Assembly (NCBI RefSeq): GCF_001742165.1
Contig: NZ_CP016442.1
Coordinates: forward strand, 434,001-498,000
Reading direction: 5' to 3'
Length of the DNA stretch: 64,000 nt
From: Burkholderia stabilis
GTDB lineage: Bacteria; Pseudomonadota; Gammaproteobacteria; Burkholderiales; Burkholderiaceae
Below are positions 1 through 8,084 of this stretch, piece by piece. Numbering within the stretch: position 1 is the first letter of the stretch; every line of letters starts with the position of its first letter. Below the pieces are notes generated by a model. The model was not told the DNA's origin, ran no database searches, and saw nothing but the letters and a program-made list of their open reading frames with translations. The position numbers and the translations under genes were made by a program.

Positions 1-522
1 ACGGCCCGAGAAGATATGGCACGCGAGGTACGCCGCGACGACGACGTAAATGCCGACGCAAATACCGAGCACGCGGTCGTTGGTGCCGAGGATGCGGCAC
101 AGCGAGTCGTAGACGATCCAGCCGGCTGCGAGGAAGCCGAGCGCGGATGCGACGGCGACCACCGGGCCCATGTCGAGCACGCTCTTGTCGATCAGGTACG
201 TGTTCGGCGCGAGCAGGTACAGCACGAAGAACAGCGAGAAGCCCGACAGCCAGGTCGTGTACGACGGCCACTTCGACCAGTGCAGGTCATCCGGCATTTC
301 CGGCGGGGCGACCGTGTACTTCTGCATGTTGTAGAAACCGCCGCCGTGGACGTGCCACAGCTCGCCGAACACACCGCGCTTGCGCTGGTTCGGGTCGGTC
401 GGCGGTTTCAGGCTGTTGTCGAGCGCGACGAAATAGAAGGACTCGCCGATCCACGCAATGGCGACGATGACGTGCAGCCATCGCAGCGCGAGGTTCAGCC
501 AGTCGGTGATGAAGCCTTCCAT
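1..522 (-). CDS. puuD: Urate hydroxylase PuuD, N-terminal part (cut by window edge)
   Basis: PuuD is an inner-membrane enzyme that oxidises urate to 5-hydroxyisourate. The visible 174 residues start at the ATG complementary to 520-522, preceded by a strong GGAGGAG ribosome site. The start MEGFITDWLNLALRWLHVIV leads into a first membrane segment (about 10-34). A soluble loop with WHVHGGGFYN and further hydrophobic segments (about 90-105, 120-137, 151-170) follow. This resembles the PuuD membrane domain; the C-terminal cytochrome c part would lie beyond the left edge. It sits 54 bases downstream of uraH on the same strand, whose product hydrolyses the PuuD product, which supports the call. The reading frame is open to base 1. 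Confidence 0.88.
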   Translation of the reverse strand, partial: MEGFITDWLNLALRWLHVIVAIAWIGESFYFVALDNSLKPPTDPNQRKRGVFGELWHVHGGGFYNMQKYTVAPPEMPDDLHWSKWPSYTTWLSGFSLFFVLYLLAPNTYLIDKSVLDMGPVVAVASALGFLAAGWIVYDSLCRILGTNDRVLGICVGIYVVVAAYLACHIFSGR

Positions 523-576
523 GAAACTCCTCCAGACTCAGATCGTTTGTCTTTGATGTGGGCGCTGATACGTGTG

Positions 577-930
577 TCAGCTGCCGCGATAGGTGCTGTA
601 CGACCACGGCGACACGAGCAGCGGCACGTGGTAGTGCGATGCGGTGTCGGCGATGCCGAAGCGCAGCACGACGCGGTCGACGAAACGGGGTTCGGGTACC
701 TTCACGCCGAGCGACGCGAAGTAGTCGCCGGCATGGAACACGAGTTCGTATTCGCCGGCGGCGAGCGCGGCGCCTTCGAGCAGGGGTTCGTCGCAACGGC
801 CGTCGCTATTGGTCAGTACGGTCTTGATCGCGCGGCGCGATTCGCCGTCCAGCGCGTAGAGGTCGACCTTGATTGCAGCGCCGGGACGACCGTGCGCCGT
901 ATCGAGTACGTGGGTAGTGAGCTTTCCCAT
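577..930 (-). CDS. uraH: 5-hydroxyisourate hydrolase (transthyretin-like)
   Basis: Converts 5-hydroxyisourate to OHCU, the second step of urate breakdown. The 117-residue protein has the usual length of bacterial HIUases. The family signatures are present: N-terminal TTHVLD with the catalytic His, the SHYHVPLLVSP segment, and the C-terminal tetrapeptide YRGS that separates HIUases from transthyretin. I chose the ATG at 928-930 because it gives the standard family start MGKLTTHVLD; the same frame stays open 43 codons further upstream without family similarity. It is the first gene of a minus-strand unit with puuD and is divergent from the 8-oxoguanine deaminase gene. Confidence 0.95.
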   Translation of the reverse strand: MGKLTTHVLDTAHGRPGAAIKVDLYALDGESRRAIKTVLTNSDGRCDEPLLEGAALAAGEYELVFHAGDYFASLGVKVPEPRFVDRVVLRFGIADTASHYHVPLLVSPWSYSTYRGS

Positions 931-1440
931 TCGCAATTGTCCTTGTGTGAATGCGAGGTTCGGCGGCGACTCGATCCATTGACTGTGCGGCGGATCGAGG
1001 CTCCACGTCACGTGGCTACATACCCGTCGGCGAAGTTGAAGCGAGCGCCGTGCAGGCATTGTAAAAAGGTTCCCCGCGCAAATACGGGCGCGATATCAAA
1101 GATAATGCGCCGCGCATGAGCGGCTGTCGACGGCACGCCGGATACGGGTTCCAGCGTGCATTTCCGGCCTCTGGCGCGGCCTCGCGCGGCGTACCATATC
1201 GGAACCGTGAAGCGCGGTATTCCGGATCGCGCATTGTGTGCCGCGCGCGCTTGGGCGATCCTCCCGCCGTGCGCGTCGGCCTGTGGCCCGCGCGTACCCC
1301 GAAGACGGCGAGCACGCCGGGTAACCGGGCCAGGGCGTTCGAACGGACGCAGGCACCGGGGCGTGCCGCGAATCAGCGTTCGAACGGCTTTGTGACCCCT
1401 CCAGGAGTGACTCCTGGGGGCAGACCGACGCGGAGAACGC
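931..1440. other. Intergenic region, uraH / deaminase divergent promoters
   Basis: These 510 bases separate two divergent purine-catabolic genes and must carry both promoters. No convincing ORF is present; open frames here are GC-rich shadows. The only clear structure is the perfect inverted repeat at 1401-1417, described separately. I could not assign convincing -35/-10 pairs. Confidence 0.6.
1401..1417. promoter_or_regulatory. 17-bp perfect palindrome upstream of the deaminase gene
   Basis: CCAGGAG-TGA-CTCCTGG is a perfect 7+7 inverted repeat with a 3-base centre, flanked by C-rich and G-rich runs that partly extend the symmetry. It lies 24 bases before the deaminase ATG and overlaps where a transcript leader would be. 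It may be an operator for a dimeric regulator or an RNA hairpin. No T-run follows, so it is not a standard terminator. Confidence 0.5.
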
Positions 1441-2853
1441 ATGAACCTCGAGCAGCACGCTGGCGCACGCGCGCCGAACGCATCCCCATCCCGCCCGAAA
1501 ACCCTGCTGGTCAAGCACGCCGACGTGCTCGTGACCATGGACGACACGCGCCGCGAATTGCGCGACGCGGGGCTCTACATCGAAGACAACCGGATCGTCG
1601 CGGTCGGCCCGACCGCCGAGCTGCCCGACACGGCCGACGAAGTGCTCGACCTGCGCGGCCACCTCGTGATCCCGGGGCTGGTGAACACGCACCACCACAT
1701 GTACCAGAGCCTCACGCGCGCGGTGCCGGCCGCGCAGAACGCCGAGCTGTTCGGCTGGCTCACGAACCTGTACCGGATCTGGGCGCACCTGACGCCCGAG
1801 ATGATCGAGGTGTCGACGCTGACCGCGATGGCCGAGCTGCTGCAGTCGGGCTGCACGACGTCGAGCGATCACCTGTACATCTACCCGAACGGCAGCCGGC
1901 TCGACGACAGCATCGGCGCCGCCCAGCGGATCGGCATGCGCTTTCACGCGAGCCGCGGCGCAATGAGCGTCGGCCAGCGCGACGGCGGGCTGCCGCCCGA
2001 TTCGGTGGTCGAGCGCGAACCCGACATCCTGCGCGACGCGCAGCGCCTGATCGAGACCTATCACGACGAAGGCCGCTACGCGATGCTGCGCGTGGTCGTC
2101 GCGCCGTGCTCGCCGTTCTCGGTGAGCCGCGAACTGATGCGCGACGCGGCCGTGCTCGCGCGCGAGTACGGCGTGTCGCTGCATACGCACCTGGCGGAGA
2201 ACGTCAACGACATCGCGTACAGCCGCGAGAAGTTCGGGATGACGCCCGCCGAATATGCGGAAGATCTCGGCTGGGTCGGCCACGACGTGTGGCATGCGCA
2301 CTGCGTGCAGCTCGACGATGCGGGCATCGGCCTGTTCGCGCGCACCGGCACGGGCGTCGCGCACTGCCCGTGCTCGAACATGCGGCTCGCGTCGGGCATC
2401 GCGCCGATCAAGAAGATGCGTCTGGCGGGCGTGCCGGTCGGCCTCGGCGTTGACGGCTCGGCGTCGAACGACGGCGCGCAGATGGTCGCGGAAGTGCGGC
2501 AGGCGCTGCTGCTGCAGCGGGTCGGCTTCGGGCCCGATGCGATGACCGCGCGCGAAGCGCTCGAGATCGCGACGCTCGGCGGCGCGAAGGTGCTGAACCG
2601 CGACGATATCGGCGCGCTGAAGCCCGGCATGGCCGCGGACTTCGCCGCGTTCGACCTGCGCCAGCCGCTGTTCGCGGGCGCGCTGCACGATCCGGTGGCG
2701 GCGCTCGTGTTCTGTGCGCCGTCGCAGACGGCTTACACGGTGGTGAACGGGAAGGTGGTGGTGCGGGAAGGGCGGCTCGCGACGCTCGATCTGCCGCCCG
2801 TCATCGAGCGCCACAACGCGCTCGCGCACGCGCTCGTCGAGGCATCGCGCTGA
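1441..2853 (+). CDS. 8-oxoguanine deaminase (amidohydrolase)
   Basis: Cytosolic metal-dependent deaminase of the amidohydrolase superfamily. The 470-residue protein carries the metal ligands in family order: VNTHHHMYQS (His84-86 region), HTHLAEN (His248/His250), HAHC (His285/His287) and GVDGSASND (Asp338). The PAAQNAELFGWL and SGCTTSSDHLY segments resemble the 8-oxoguanine deaminase group (established for a Pseudomonas member) rather than GuaD-type guanine deaminase. That reaction gives urate plus ammonia, the substrate of neighbouring puuD. The ATG at 1441 has GGAG about 6 bases upstream. The first 20 residues are a non-conserved extension. A related chlorohydrolase or hydroxydechloroatrazine hydrolase is a less likely alternative. 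Confidence 0.85.
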   Translation: MNLEQHAGARAPNASPSRPKTLLVKHADVLVTMDDTRRELRDAGLYIEDNRIVAVGPTAELPDTADEVLDLRGHLVIPGLVNTHHHMYQSLTRAVPAAQNAELFGWLTNLYRIWAHLTPEMIEVSTLTAMAELLQSGCTTSSDHLYIYPNGSRLDDSIGAAQRIGMRFHASRGAMSVGQRDGGLPPDSVVEREPDILRDAQRLIETYHDEGRYAMLRVVVAPCSPFSVSRELMRDAAVLAREYGVSLHTHLAENVNDIAYSREKFGMTPAEYAEDLGWVGHDVWHAHCVQLDDAGIGLFARTGTGVAHCPCSNMRLASGIAPIKKMRLAGVPVGLGVDGSASNDGAQMVAEVRQALLLQRVGFGPDAMTAREALEIATLGGAKVLNRDDIGALKPGMAADFAAFDLRQPLFAGALHDPVAALVFCAPSQTAYTVVNGKVVVREGRLATLDLPPVIERHNALAHALVEASR

Positions 2854-2944
2854 CGAAACGCTGACGTCGCGCGGCGGCCGCCCTGGTGGGCGTGCCGCCG
2901 TTGCCGCGCTGTAAAGGCGTGGGCGGCGCGGGCGGCGTGTGCCG

Positions 2945-3874
2945 TTACGGTTCGATCAGCGTGCGGGTGGCTTCGGCGACGAGGCTGCGCAGCCAGCGCA
3001 CTTCGTCGGAGTAGTGGCAGCGCTCGTGCCACAGCTGGTAGTACTGCATCGGCGGGAAGTCGAGCGGCGCCGGCACGACCGACAGCGGCAGGAACTTCGC
3101 GTAGTGATCGGCGAACAGGCGCGTCGTCGTGAAGATCAGGTCGGACTTCACGAGCACGTACGGTGCGAGGTTGAAGTACGGCAGCGTGACGACCACGTGA
3201 CGCTTGAGCCGTTCGCGCGCGAGATGCACGTCGATCGCGCCGCGCTGGCCGACCGAGTACGGCGTCGGCGCGAGATGCGGCGCGTTCAGGTACTGGTCGA
3301 GCGTGAGCCCGCCGCGCTTCGCGAACGGGTGCGTGTTGCTCATCAGGCAGACGATCTCGTCGACGAACAGGTTCGACAGGTGCAGTTGCTCGGGCGGTTC
3401 GGGCCAGTTGCCGACGACGATGTCGAGCTTGCCGTCTTCCAGTGCCAGCTCGTAGTCGAACGCGGGGCCGAGCGAATGGAACTCGAGCGTCGCGTTCGGC
3501 GCGGCCTGGCGGAAACGTTCGACGACGGTCGGCACGAACAGCACGTTCAGGTAATCGGGGCAGCCGATCCGGTAGCAGCGGATCGACGTGGCCGGGTCGA
3601 AGTTGTGCTGCTGGAACTTGATGCGCTCGATTTCACGCAGTGCGTTCTGCACGGGCTCGAGCAGGCGCAGCCCGTATTCGGTCGGCACCATGCCGGACTT
3701 GCCGCGCACGAGCAGCGGATCGCCGGTGATGTCGCGCAGGCGCCGCAGCGCGGCGCTGATCGCCGGTTGCGACTGGTTCAGTTTGACGGCCGCGCGCGTG
3801 ACGCTGCGCTCCATCAACAGGGTGTGCAAGACGCGCAAGAGGTACGTGTCGATCGCCTCGCGTTGCTGACTCAT
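2945..3874 (-). CDS. LysR-family transcriptional regulator
   Basis: A 309-residue protein of standard LysR length. An N-terminal winged helix-turn-helix covers about residues 10-70, with ERSVTRAAVKLNQSQPAIS as the recognition region and DPLLVRGKSG in the wing. A periplasmic-binding-protein-like effector domain follows (about 95-300). The start ATG (3872-3874) follows a GGAGATATC ribosome site. It converges on the deaminase gene and is followed on its own strand by nothing nearby. Its target and ligand cannot be read from sequence; the adjacent purine genes are possible targets by proximity only. Confidence 0.92.
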   Translation of the reverse strand: MSQQREAIDTYLLRVLHTLLMERSVTRAAVKLNQSQPAISAALRRLRDITGDPLLVRGKSGMVPTEYGLRLLEPVQNALREIERIKFQQHNFDPATSIRCYRIGCPDYLNVLFVPTVVERFRQAAPNATLEFHSLGPAFDYELALEDGKLDIVVGNWPEPPEQLHLSNLFVDEIVCLMSNTHPFAKRGGLTLDQYLNAPHLAPTPYSVGQRGAIDVHLARERLKRHVVVTLPYFNLAPYVLVKSDLIFTTTRLFADHYAKFLPLSVVPAPLDFPPMQYYQLWHERCHYSDEVRWLRSLVAEATRTLIEP

Positions 3875-4094
3875 GATATCTCCGTTTTATATGTCTGGGC
3901 TGATCGAGGGGCAGGGGGGATATATGGTTTTTAATATGAAGCCGGGCCAGCGTCAAGAGATGGATACCCGCAGACACCCGCCGGTCGGGCCTTCACAAGG
4001 GGCCTGAACGGGGCGGAATGCGGGCGCGCGACGCCGCGTGGATGCGCGTTGCGCGCATCCGGGGCGCCGTGCGGCGCGTGATGCCGTATGTACG

Positions 4095-4304
4095 TCAGTC
4101 GTCGATGCGCATGCCGACCTTCAGCGTGACCTGCCAGTGAACGACCTGGTCGCCTTCGATGTGGCCGCGCGTTTCGGTCACCTGAAACCAGTGCAGGTTG
4201 TGCAGCGTTTTGCCGGCTTTGGAGATCGCGTTGCGGATGGCGTCGTCGCTCGACTGCCGCGACGAACCGGTCAGTTCGATCATCTTGTACACGTGGTCGC
4301 TCAT
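4095..4304 (-). CDS. Dodecin, small flavin-binding protein
   Basis: The 69-residue protein [15 protein letters not shown]... has the length and the beta-alpha-beta-beta pattern of dodecins, which form hollow dodecamers that bind flavin dimers. Family features seen are KxIELTGSS at the N-terminus, [11 protein letters not shown] in the helix, the WFQVTETRG strand with the flavin-stacking Trp (Trp39), and the C-terminal strand WQVTLKVG. The ATG at 4302-4304 follows AGGGAG. It is divergent from the reductase gene at 4440. Confidence 0.93.
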   Translation of the reverse strand: MSDHVYKMIELTGSSRQSSDDAIRNAISKAGKTLHNLHWFQVTETRGHIEGDQVVHWQVTLKVGMRIDD

Positions 4305-4439
4305 GATGCGCTCCCTGGAATGTCCGTATGGTTCGCCGGTGCAAGCCACGGTCCCGAAGCGGCGCCGTGCGTGCCCGGCTTCTTGAGTGATAGGTATGAT
4401 GGGCGGCAAGTGCAACCCATATCGGAGACGAGGAAGATC

Positions 4440-5333
4440 GTGGAAGTCGGATTTTGCGGACCGGGATTGATGGGCGCGCCGATGATTCGGCATTTGCTGG
4501 CGGCCGGGCATCGGGTCAGCGTGTGGAATCGCTCGCGCGACAAGGCCGAGGCGCTCGTGAAGGACGGCGCGCAGGTGGTCGGCACGCCGCGCGAGCTGGC
4601 GGAGCGGGTCGACACGGTATTCGTGTGCGTGCTCGATGGCCGTGCGGTCGGCGACGTCGTGTTCGGCGAGCACGGGCTGCTTTCCGGCGACGCGGCTGCG
4701 CGTCGTTTGCAGCGCATCGTCGATCATTCGAGCATTCCGCCTGCGGCGACGCGCGACTACGCGGCGCGCGCGGCCGCGTTCGGCGTGGGCTGGGTCGATG
4801 CGCCGGTGTCGGGCGGCGTGCCGGGCGCGCAGGCCGGCACGCTCGCGGTGATGGCCGGCGGCCGAGCGGCCGATCTCGACGCGGTGCGGCCGCTGATCGA
4901 TACCTATGCGTCGCGCATCACGCACATGGGCGACGCAGGTGCGGGCCAGACGGCGAAGCTGTGCAACCAGGCGATCGTTACCGCGACGGTGACTGCGATC
5001 GCCGAGGCGGTCGGGCTTGCGCAGGCGAGCGGCATCGACGCCGCGCGGCTGGCCGAGGCGCTCGCCGGCGGCTGGGCCGATTCGGTGCTGCTGCAGACGT
5101 TCGTGCCGCGCATGACGTCGGGCGGTCACGCGCCGATCGGCGCGCTCAGTACGTTCCAGAAGGATGTCGATGCGATCGCCGACGCCGCGCGCGACACCGG
5201 CGCGGTGATGCCGGTTTCGGCCACCGTGCAGCAGGTGCTGCGGCTCGGCGCGGCGCAAGGGCTGGCCGGCGCCGATTTCGCCGCATTCATCGACATCGTT
5301 CGGCCCGGTAACGGGCGTCAGCGGGCGACGTGA
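4440..5333 (+). CDS. NAD(P)-dependent 3-hydroxyisobutyrate dehydrogenase-family reductase
   Basis: A beta-hydroxyacid dehydrogenase of 297 residues. The Rossmann motif [12 protein letters not shown] is at 4-15, the substrate-binding [11 protein letters not shown] at about 120-130, and the catalytic lysine in GQTAKLCNQ (Lys173). The family includes tartronate semialdehyde reductase (GlxR/GarR) and 3-hydroxyisobutyrate dehydrogenase; the sequence alone does not fix the substrate. I chose the GTG at 4440 because it starts directly at the Rossmann strand and follows GGAGACGAGGAAG. The open frame extends much further upstream without family similarity. Confidence 0.88.
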   Translation: MEVGFCGPGLMGAPMIRHLLAAGHRVSVWNRSRDKAEALVKDGAQVVGTPRELAERVDTVFVCVLDGRAVGDVVFGEHGLLSGDAAARRLQRIVDHSSIPPAATRDYAARAAAFGVGWVDAPVSGGVPGAQAGTLAVMAGGRAADLDAVRPLIDTYASRITHMGDAGAGQTAKLCNQAIVTATVTAIAEAVGLAQASGIDAARLAEALAGGWADSVLLQTFVPRMTSGGHAPIGALSTFQKDVDAIADAARDTGAVMPVSATVQQVLRLGAAQGLAGADFAAFIDIVRPGNGRQRAT

Positions 5334-5359
5334 CGGGTACGCGAGGCGCGTGAATGGCA

Positions 5360-5385
5360 GATGGGCCGCCCGGAGGCGGCCCATC
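5360..5385. terminator. Hairpin between convergent genes
   Basis: GATGGGCCGCC and GGCGGCCCATC form an 11-bp perfect stem around the loop CGGA, between the reductase gene and a convergent minus-strand gene. There is no T-run on either side, so it may act as a weak or Rho-assisted end, or only stabilise 3' ends. Confidence 0.5.
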
Positions 5386-5399
5386 GAAGTGCTGTCGGT

Positions 5400-5846
5400 T
5401 CAGCCGAGGGAGCGTGGTGTCGTGTCGCCGGCGTTCTGGCGACCGAGCCCGCCGCGCAGGCTCGCTTTCGTACCTGCACCAAACTCGGGCAGGATGCGCG
5501 CGCGCGCACGACTCGCGAATACCAGGAAGCCGAAGCCGTTCGCCTCGTACCAGTACCCGCCGTTTTCGAGGCCGTCCAGCGGCTGCTCGAGCGCGTTGGC
5601 GATCGATTCGATGCAGCGCTTGCGCAGCTCGGCGATGGCCGGATAGGGCGGCTGTGCGCCGCGCACGCTGCACAGGAGCACGTCGAGGCCGGGCAGCACA
5701 TGCGCGTAGAGGACGGGTTCGTCCTGCGCACGGGCGCGGGCAATCTTGGTGTCGAGCTGGGCAAACGGTTTCGAGTGGCGCAAAACCGCAAGGAATGACT
5801 CCTGGCCATCCTGTTGGGCACGCCGACGTTTTTTCGGGAAGGACAT
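5400..5846 (-). CDS. Unrecognised conserved-looking protein, 148 residues
   Basis: I do not recognise the family. The start MSFPKKRRRAQQDG is very basic; the rest is mixed with SIANALEQPLDGLENGGYWYEANGFGFLVFASRARARILPEFG near the middle and end, and no signal peptide or membrane segment. I chose the ATG at 5844-5846 because GAGGCGAG precedes it; the frame continues 18 codons upstream. The basic start would fit nucleic-acid contact, but that is only a guess. Codon use looks like its neighbours. A palindrome (5939-5959) and a TATAAA box lie about 90-110 bases upstream. Confidence 0.7.
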   Translation of the reverse strand: MSFPKKRRRAQQDGQESFLAVLRHSKPFAQLDTKIARARAQDEPVLYAHVLPGLDVLLCSVRGAQPPYPAIAELRKRCIESIANALEQPLDGLENGGYWYEANGFGFLVFASRARARILPEFGAGTKASLRGGLGRQNAGDTTPRSLG

Positions 5847-5938
5847 AAACACTCGCCTCAAAAACAATTGCAAGAAATGCGGCACTTTCATGCGACCCAC
5901 TCCCGGCTATGTACGCCGCATGTCGATCCTTTATAGCA

Positions 5939-5959
5939 CACGAAAATGCTGCATTCGTG
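5939..5959. promoter_or_regulatory. Operator-like inverted repeat upstream of 148-residue gene
   Basis: CACGAA and TTCGTG face each other across 9 bases, and a second small repeat CTGCA-TTCG-TGCAG (5949-5962) overlaps it. On the minus strand the repeat ends 3 bases before a TATAAA box, the position expected for a repressor or activator of the downstream gene. It does not match the LexA consensus. No -35 box is convincing. Confidence 0.35.
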
Positions 5960-6130
5960 CAGTACGACGATCAATGTCTCCCGTCGACCTGCTCGCCATG
6001 ATCGACACAGCCAGCGTCTTGGCGCCCGTACTGTCGTTTAGTCTCCATCATAGACCTGCTTTTCCCGCGCGTGCATTCGTGCGTCACAAAAAAGTGAGAT
6101 AGGCCGCATGCGGCGGTGCATGGCGCGCGC

Positions 6131-6158
6131 AATAAAAAGGCCCGCACGGGGCGGGCCT
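6131..6158 (-). terminator. Rho-independent terminator of mscL
   Basis: Read on the minus strand, AGGCCCGC-CCCGT-GCGGGCCT forms an 8-bp GC stem followed directly by a T-rich tract (TTTTATT). It lies 22 bases after the mscL stop. Confidence 0.88.
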
Positions 6159-6179
6159 GGCAGGCGGGGCGCTCGGCGA

Positions 6180-6611
6180 TCAGCGCTGCTTGAGCGAATC
6201 GCGGATCTCGCGCAGCAGCACGGTGTCTTCCGGCGTCGCGGCCGGCGCGGCTTCGTCCGGCTTGCGCAGCTTGTTGATGAATTTCACCATCAGGAAAATG
6301 ATGAAGGCGAGGATCACGAAATTGATCGCCACCGTGATGAACGAGCCGTAACCGAATGCGGCGACGCCCGCGGCCTGCAGGTCCTTGAACGAATCGGGAT
6401 TACCCTTGAACGTCGGGGGGATGGTGCCGAGCAGAACGAACTTGTTCGAGAAATCCAGACCGCCGGTCAGCACGCCGATGACCGGCATGATGAGGTCTTT
6501 CACGACCGAGTCGACGATCTTCGAGAACGCGCCGCCGATGATCACGCCGACGGCGAGATCCATCACGTTGCCCTTGACGGCGAACTCCTTGAATTCCTTG
6601 ATTATGCTCAT
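6180..6611 (-). CDS. mscL: Large-conductance mechanosensitive channel MscL
   Basis: MscL is a homopentameric inner-membrane channel that opens under membrane tension to release solutes during hypo-osmotic shock. The 143-residue protein starts [20 protein letters not shown], followed by TM1 with the [12 protein letters not shown] pore helix (about 15-43). A periplasmic loop, TM2 (about 88-112) ending at KFINKLRKP, and a C-terminal helix with LLREIRDSL follow. The length fits proteobacterial MscL. I chose the ATG at 6609-6611 with AGGAGAAA upstream. A terminator follows, so it is monocistronic at its 3' end. Confidence 0.97.
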   Translation of the reverse strand: MSIIKEFKEFAVKGNVMDLAVGVIIGGAFSKIVDSVVKDLIMPVIGVLTGGLDFSNKFVLLGTIPPTFKGNPDSFKDLQAAGVAAFGYGSFITVAINFVILAFIIFLMVKFINKLRKPDEAAPAATPEDTVLLREIRDSLKQR

Positions 6612-6843
6612 GAGCGGCTTTCTCCTGGTTGGGGCGAGGGGAGGCGTGCCGCGACGCGCAGGGATGCGAAGCGTCGAATGAGGGTCGGTGGCACGCCGAT
6701 GGCCGCATGATAGCGAACGCTCCCCAAGCCGGTAGTCCATCTTGAAATGATTGACAAATCCGCGCGTCGGCGCGGCCGGTCATGCAGGGGAGCGTGGCGT
6801 GCATTGCAGCGCGCCGCGCGAGGCGTCGGCGCGCTGCGGGAGG

Positions 6844-8004
6844 TCAGGTGTTGTCGTCGGTCCAGCCGTCGTCGTTGCTGCCGAGATCGACGTTGCCGCT
6901 GCCGCCGTCGCTCCAGTTCGACGCGTCGCCGCGGCCGAGGTCGAAGCCCGGATCGGCATCCTGCCGGCGGCGATCGCCGTCGACGATCACGTCGCGTTCG
7001 ACCACGCGCTCGCGGCCGCCCGACATCGCCTCGCCGAGCAGCACGCCGGTCAACAGCCCGCCCATCCCGCCGCCGAAACCGCCGCCGCCTTGCTGGATCA
7101 CGACGGGCGGCTGCTGTTGCGGGTAAGGCTGCGGCGGATACGGCTGGCCTTGCGCGCCGGTCATGCGATCGGCTTCCTGCGCGTACACGGAGCCGCTGCC
7201 GTTCGCCGGCGGCGCGGGTTGCGCGGCCGGGTCGGGGCGGCCTTCGACGCGCGCCTTCACGCTTGCGTGACGCTGCTCGAGTTCGTCGACGCGATACGGC
7301 GGCACCGGATTCTTGCTGTTCGACAGTGCCTCGACGAGCGTGCGCGCGTCGGTCTCGATCGCATCGAGTTCGCCCGTGAGCGCCGCGGCGCCGGGCGCCG
7401 TCGACAGCTTCGCGTCGAGTTTCAGCGGGCGGATGTCGTTCAGCACGTCGGTCGCGCGCTTGAGCTGCGTGCGGCGCTCGTCGTCGGCACGGCCGTCGTC
7501 GGCCGTGCGTGCACGCCGCAGCGTCCAGCGCAGCACCAGCGCGATCACAGCGACGATCAGACCGAGGCCGATCCACATGCCGGTCGACGGACCGTGTTTT
7601 TCGGCCGGCGCGACGGCGGGCGCGAGCCCCGGCTGCAATGTGCCGGCCTGCGTGGCCGATGGTGCGTTACCGCTCACGCGCGCGGCGTCCGCGCGGATGC
7701 GCGACTCCGTCTGCGCGAAGCGCGACGCGTCGGTGAAGCGCAGTTGCGGATCGAGCGACTTCGCACGCTGCAGCTGCGTGAGCGCGTCGGACGCGCGGCC
7801 TTCGCGGTCCAGCACCTGCGCATAAAGATAGCGCGCGTGCGCGTTGTTCGGATGGGCGTCGATGACTTGCGACAGCTGCGTGTCGGCCTGTTGCCAGTTG
7901 CGCTGTGCGATCGACTGCTCGACCTGCTGCAGCGACGGTACCGCAAACGCGGCGGACGACAGCAACATCAGCGAGAGGCCGAGTGCGGCGAGGGATTTCT
8001 TCAT
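6844..8004 (-). CDS. Exported TPR-repeat membrane protein
   Basis: A 386-residue envelope protein. A signal peptide ends near residue 21 (LSSAAFA). TPR-like helices follow at about 24-105 (QQADTQLSQVIDAHPNNAHARYLYAQ), then a membrane segment at about 142-162. The cytoplasmic-side part is charged and helical, then proline/glutamine rich, with a glycine-rich stretch GGGGFGGGMGG and an acidic, Asn/Asp-rich tail (last 45 residues). It lies 80 bases downstream of the PspA-family gene on the same strand. The combination suggests an envelope-stress partner of the PspA protein; this is inference. No enzymatic motif is seen. Confidence 0.85.
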   Translation of the reverse strand: MKKSLAALGLSLMLLSSAAFAVPSLQQVEQSIAQRNWQQADTQLSQVIDAHPNNAHARYLYAQVLDREGRASDALTQLQRAKSLDPQLRFTDASRFAQTESRIRADAARVSGNAPSATQAGTLQPGLAPAVAPAEKHGPSTGMWIGLGLIVAVIALVLRWTLRRARTADDGRADDERRTQLKRATDVLNDIRPLKLDAKLSTAPGAAALTGELDAIETDARTLVEALSNSKNPVPPYRVDELEQRHASVKARVEGRPDPAAQPAPPANGSGSVYAQEADRMTGAQGQPYPPQPYPQQQPPVVIQQGGGGFGGGMGGLLTGVLLGEAMSGGRERVVERDVIVDGDRRRQDADPGFDLGRGDASNWSDGGSGNVDLGSNDDGWTDDNT

Positions 8005-8084
8005 GGTCGAACCGGGCGCAGGCGCCCGTCTCCTGACGATCGGTTCGCGCCGCGCGCCCGGGGCGGGCCGCGGCGCGGTGGCCG

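Larger units (their letters stand above)
5847..6179. other. Intergenic region between the 148-residue gene and mscL
   Basis: These 333 bases hold no convincing gene. They contain the inverted repeat at 5939-5959 with an adjacent TATAAA-like box on the minus strand (5930-5935), and the mscL terminator at 6131-6158. Confidence 0.6.

Noticed and set aside
16..1119. A 367-codon plus-strand frame at the left end
   Set aside because: It runs opposite to puuD and uraH, which have recognisable motifs, and its product is low-complexity Arg/Val/Glu rich.
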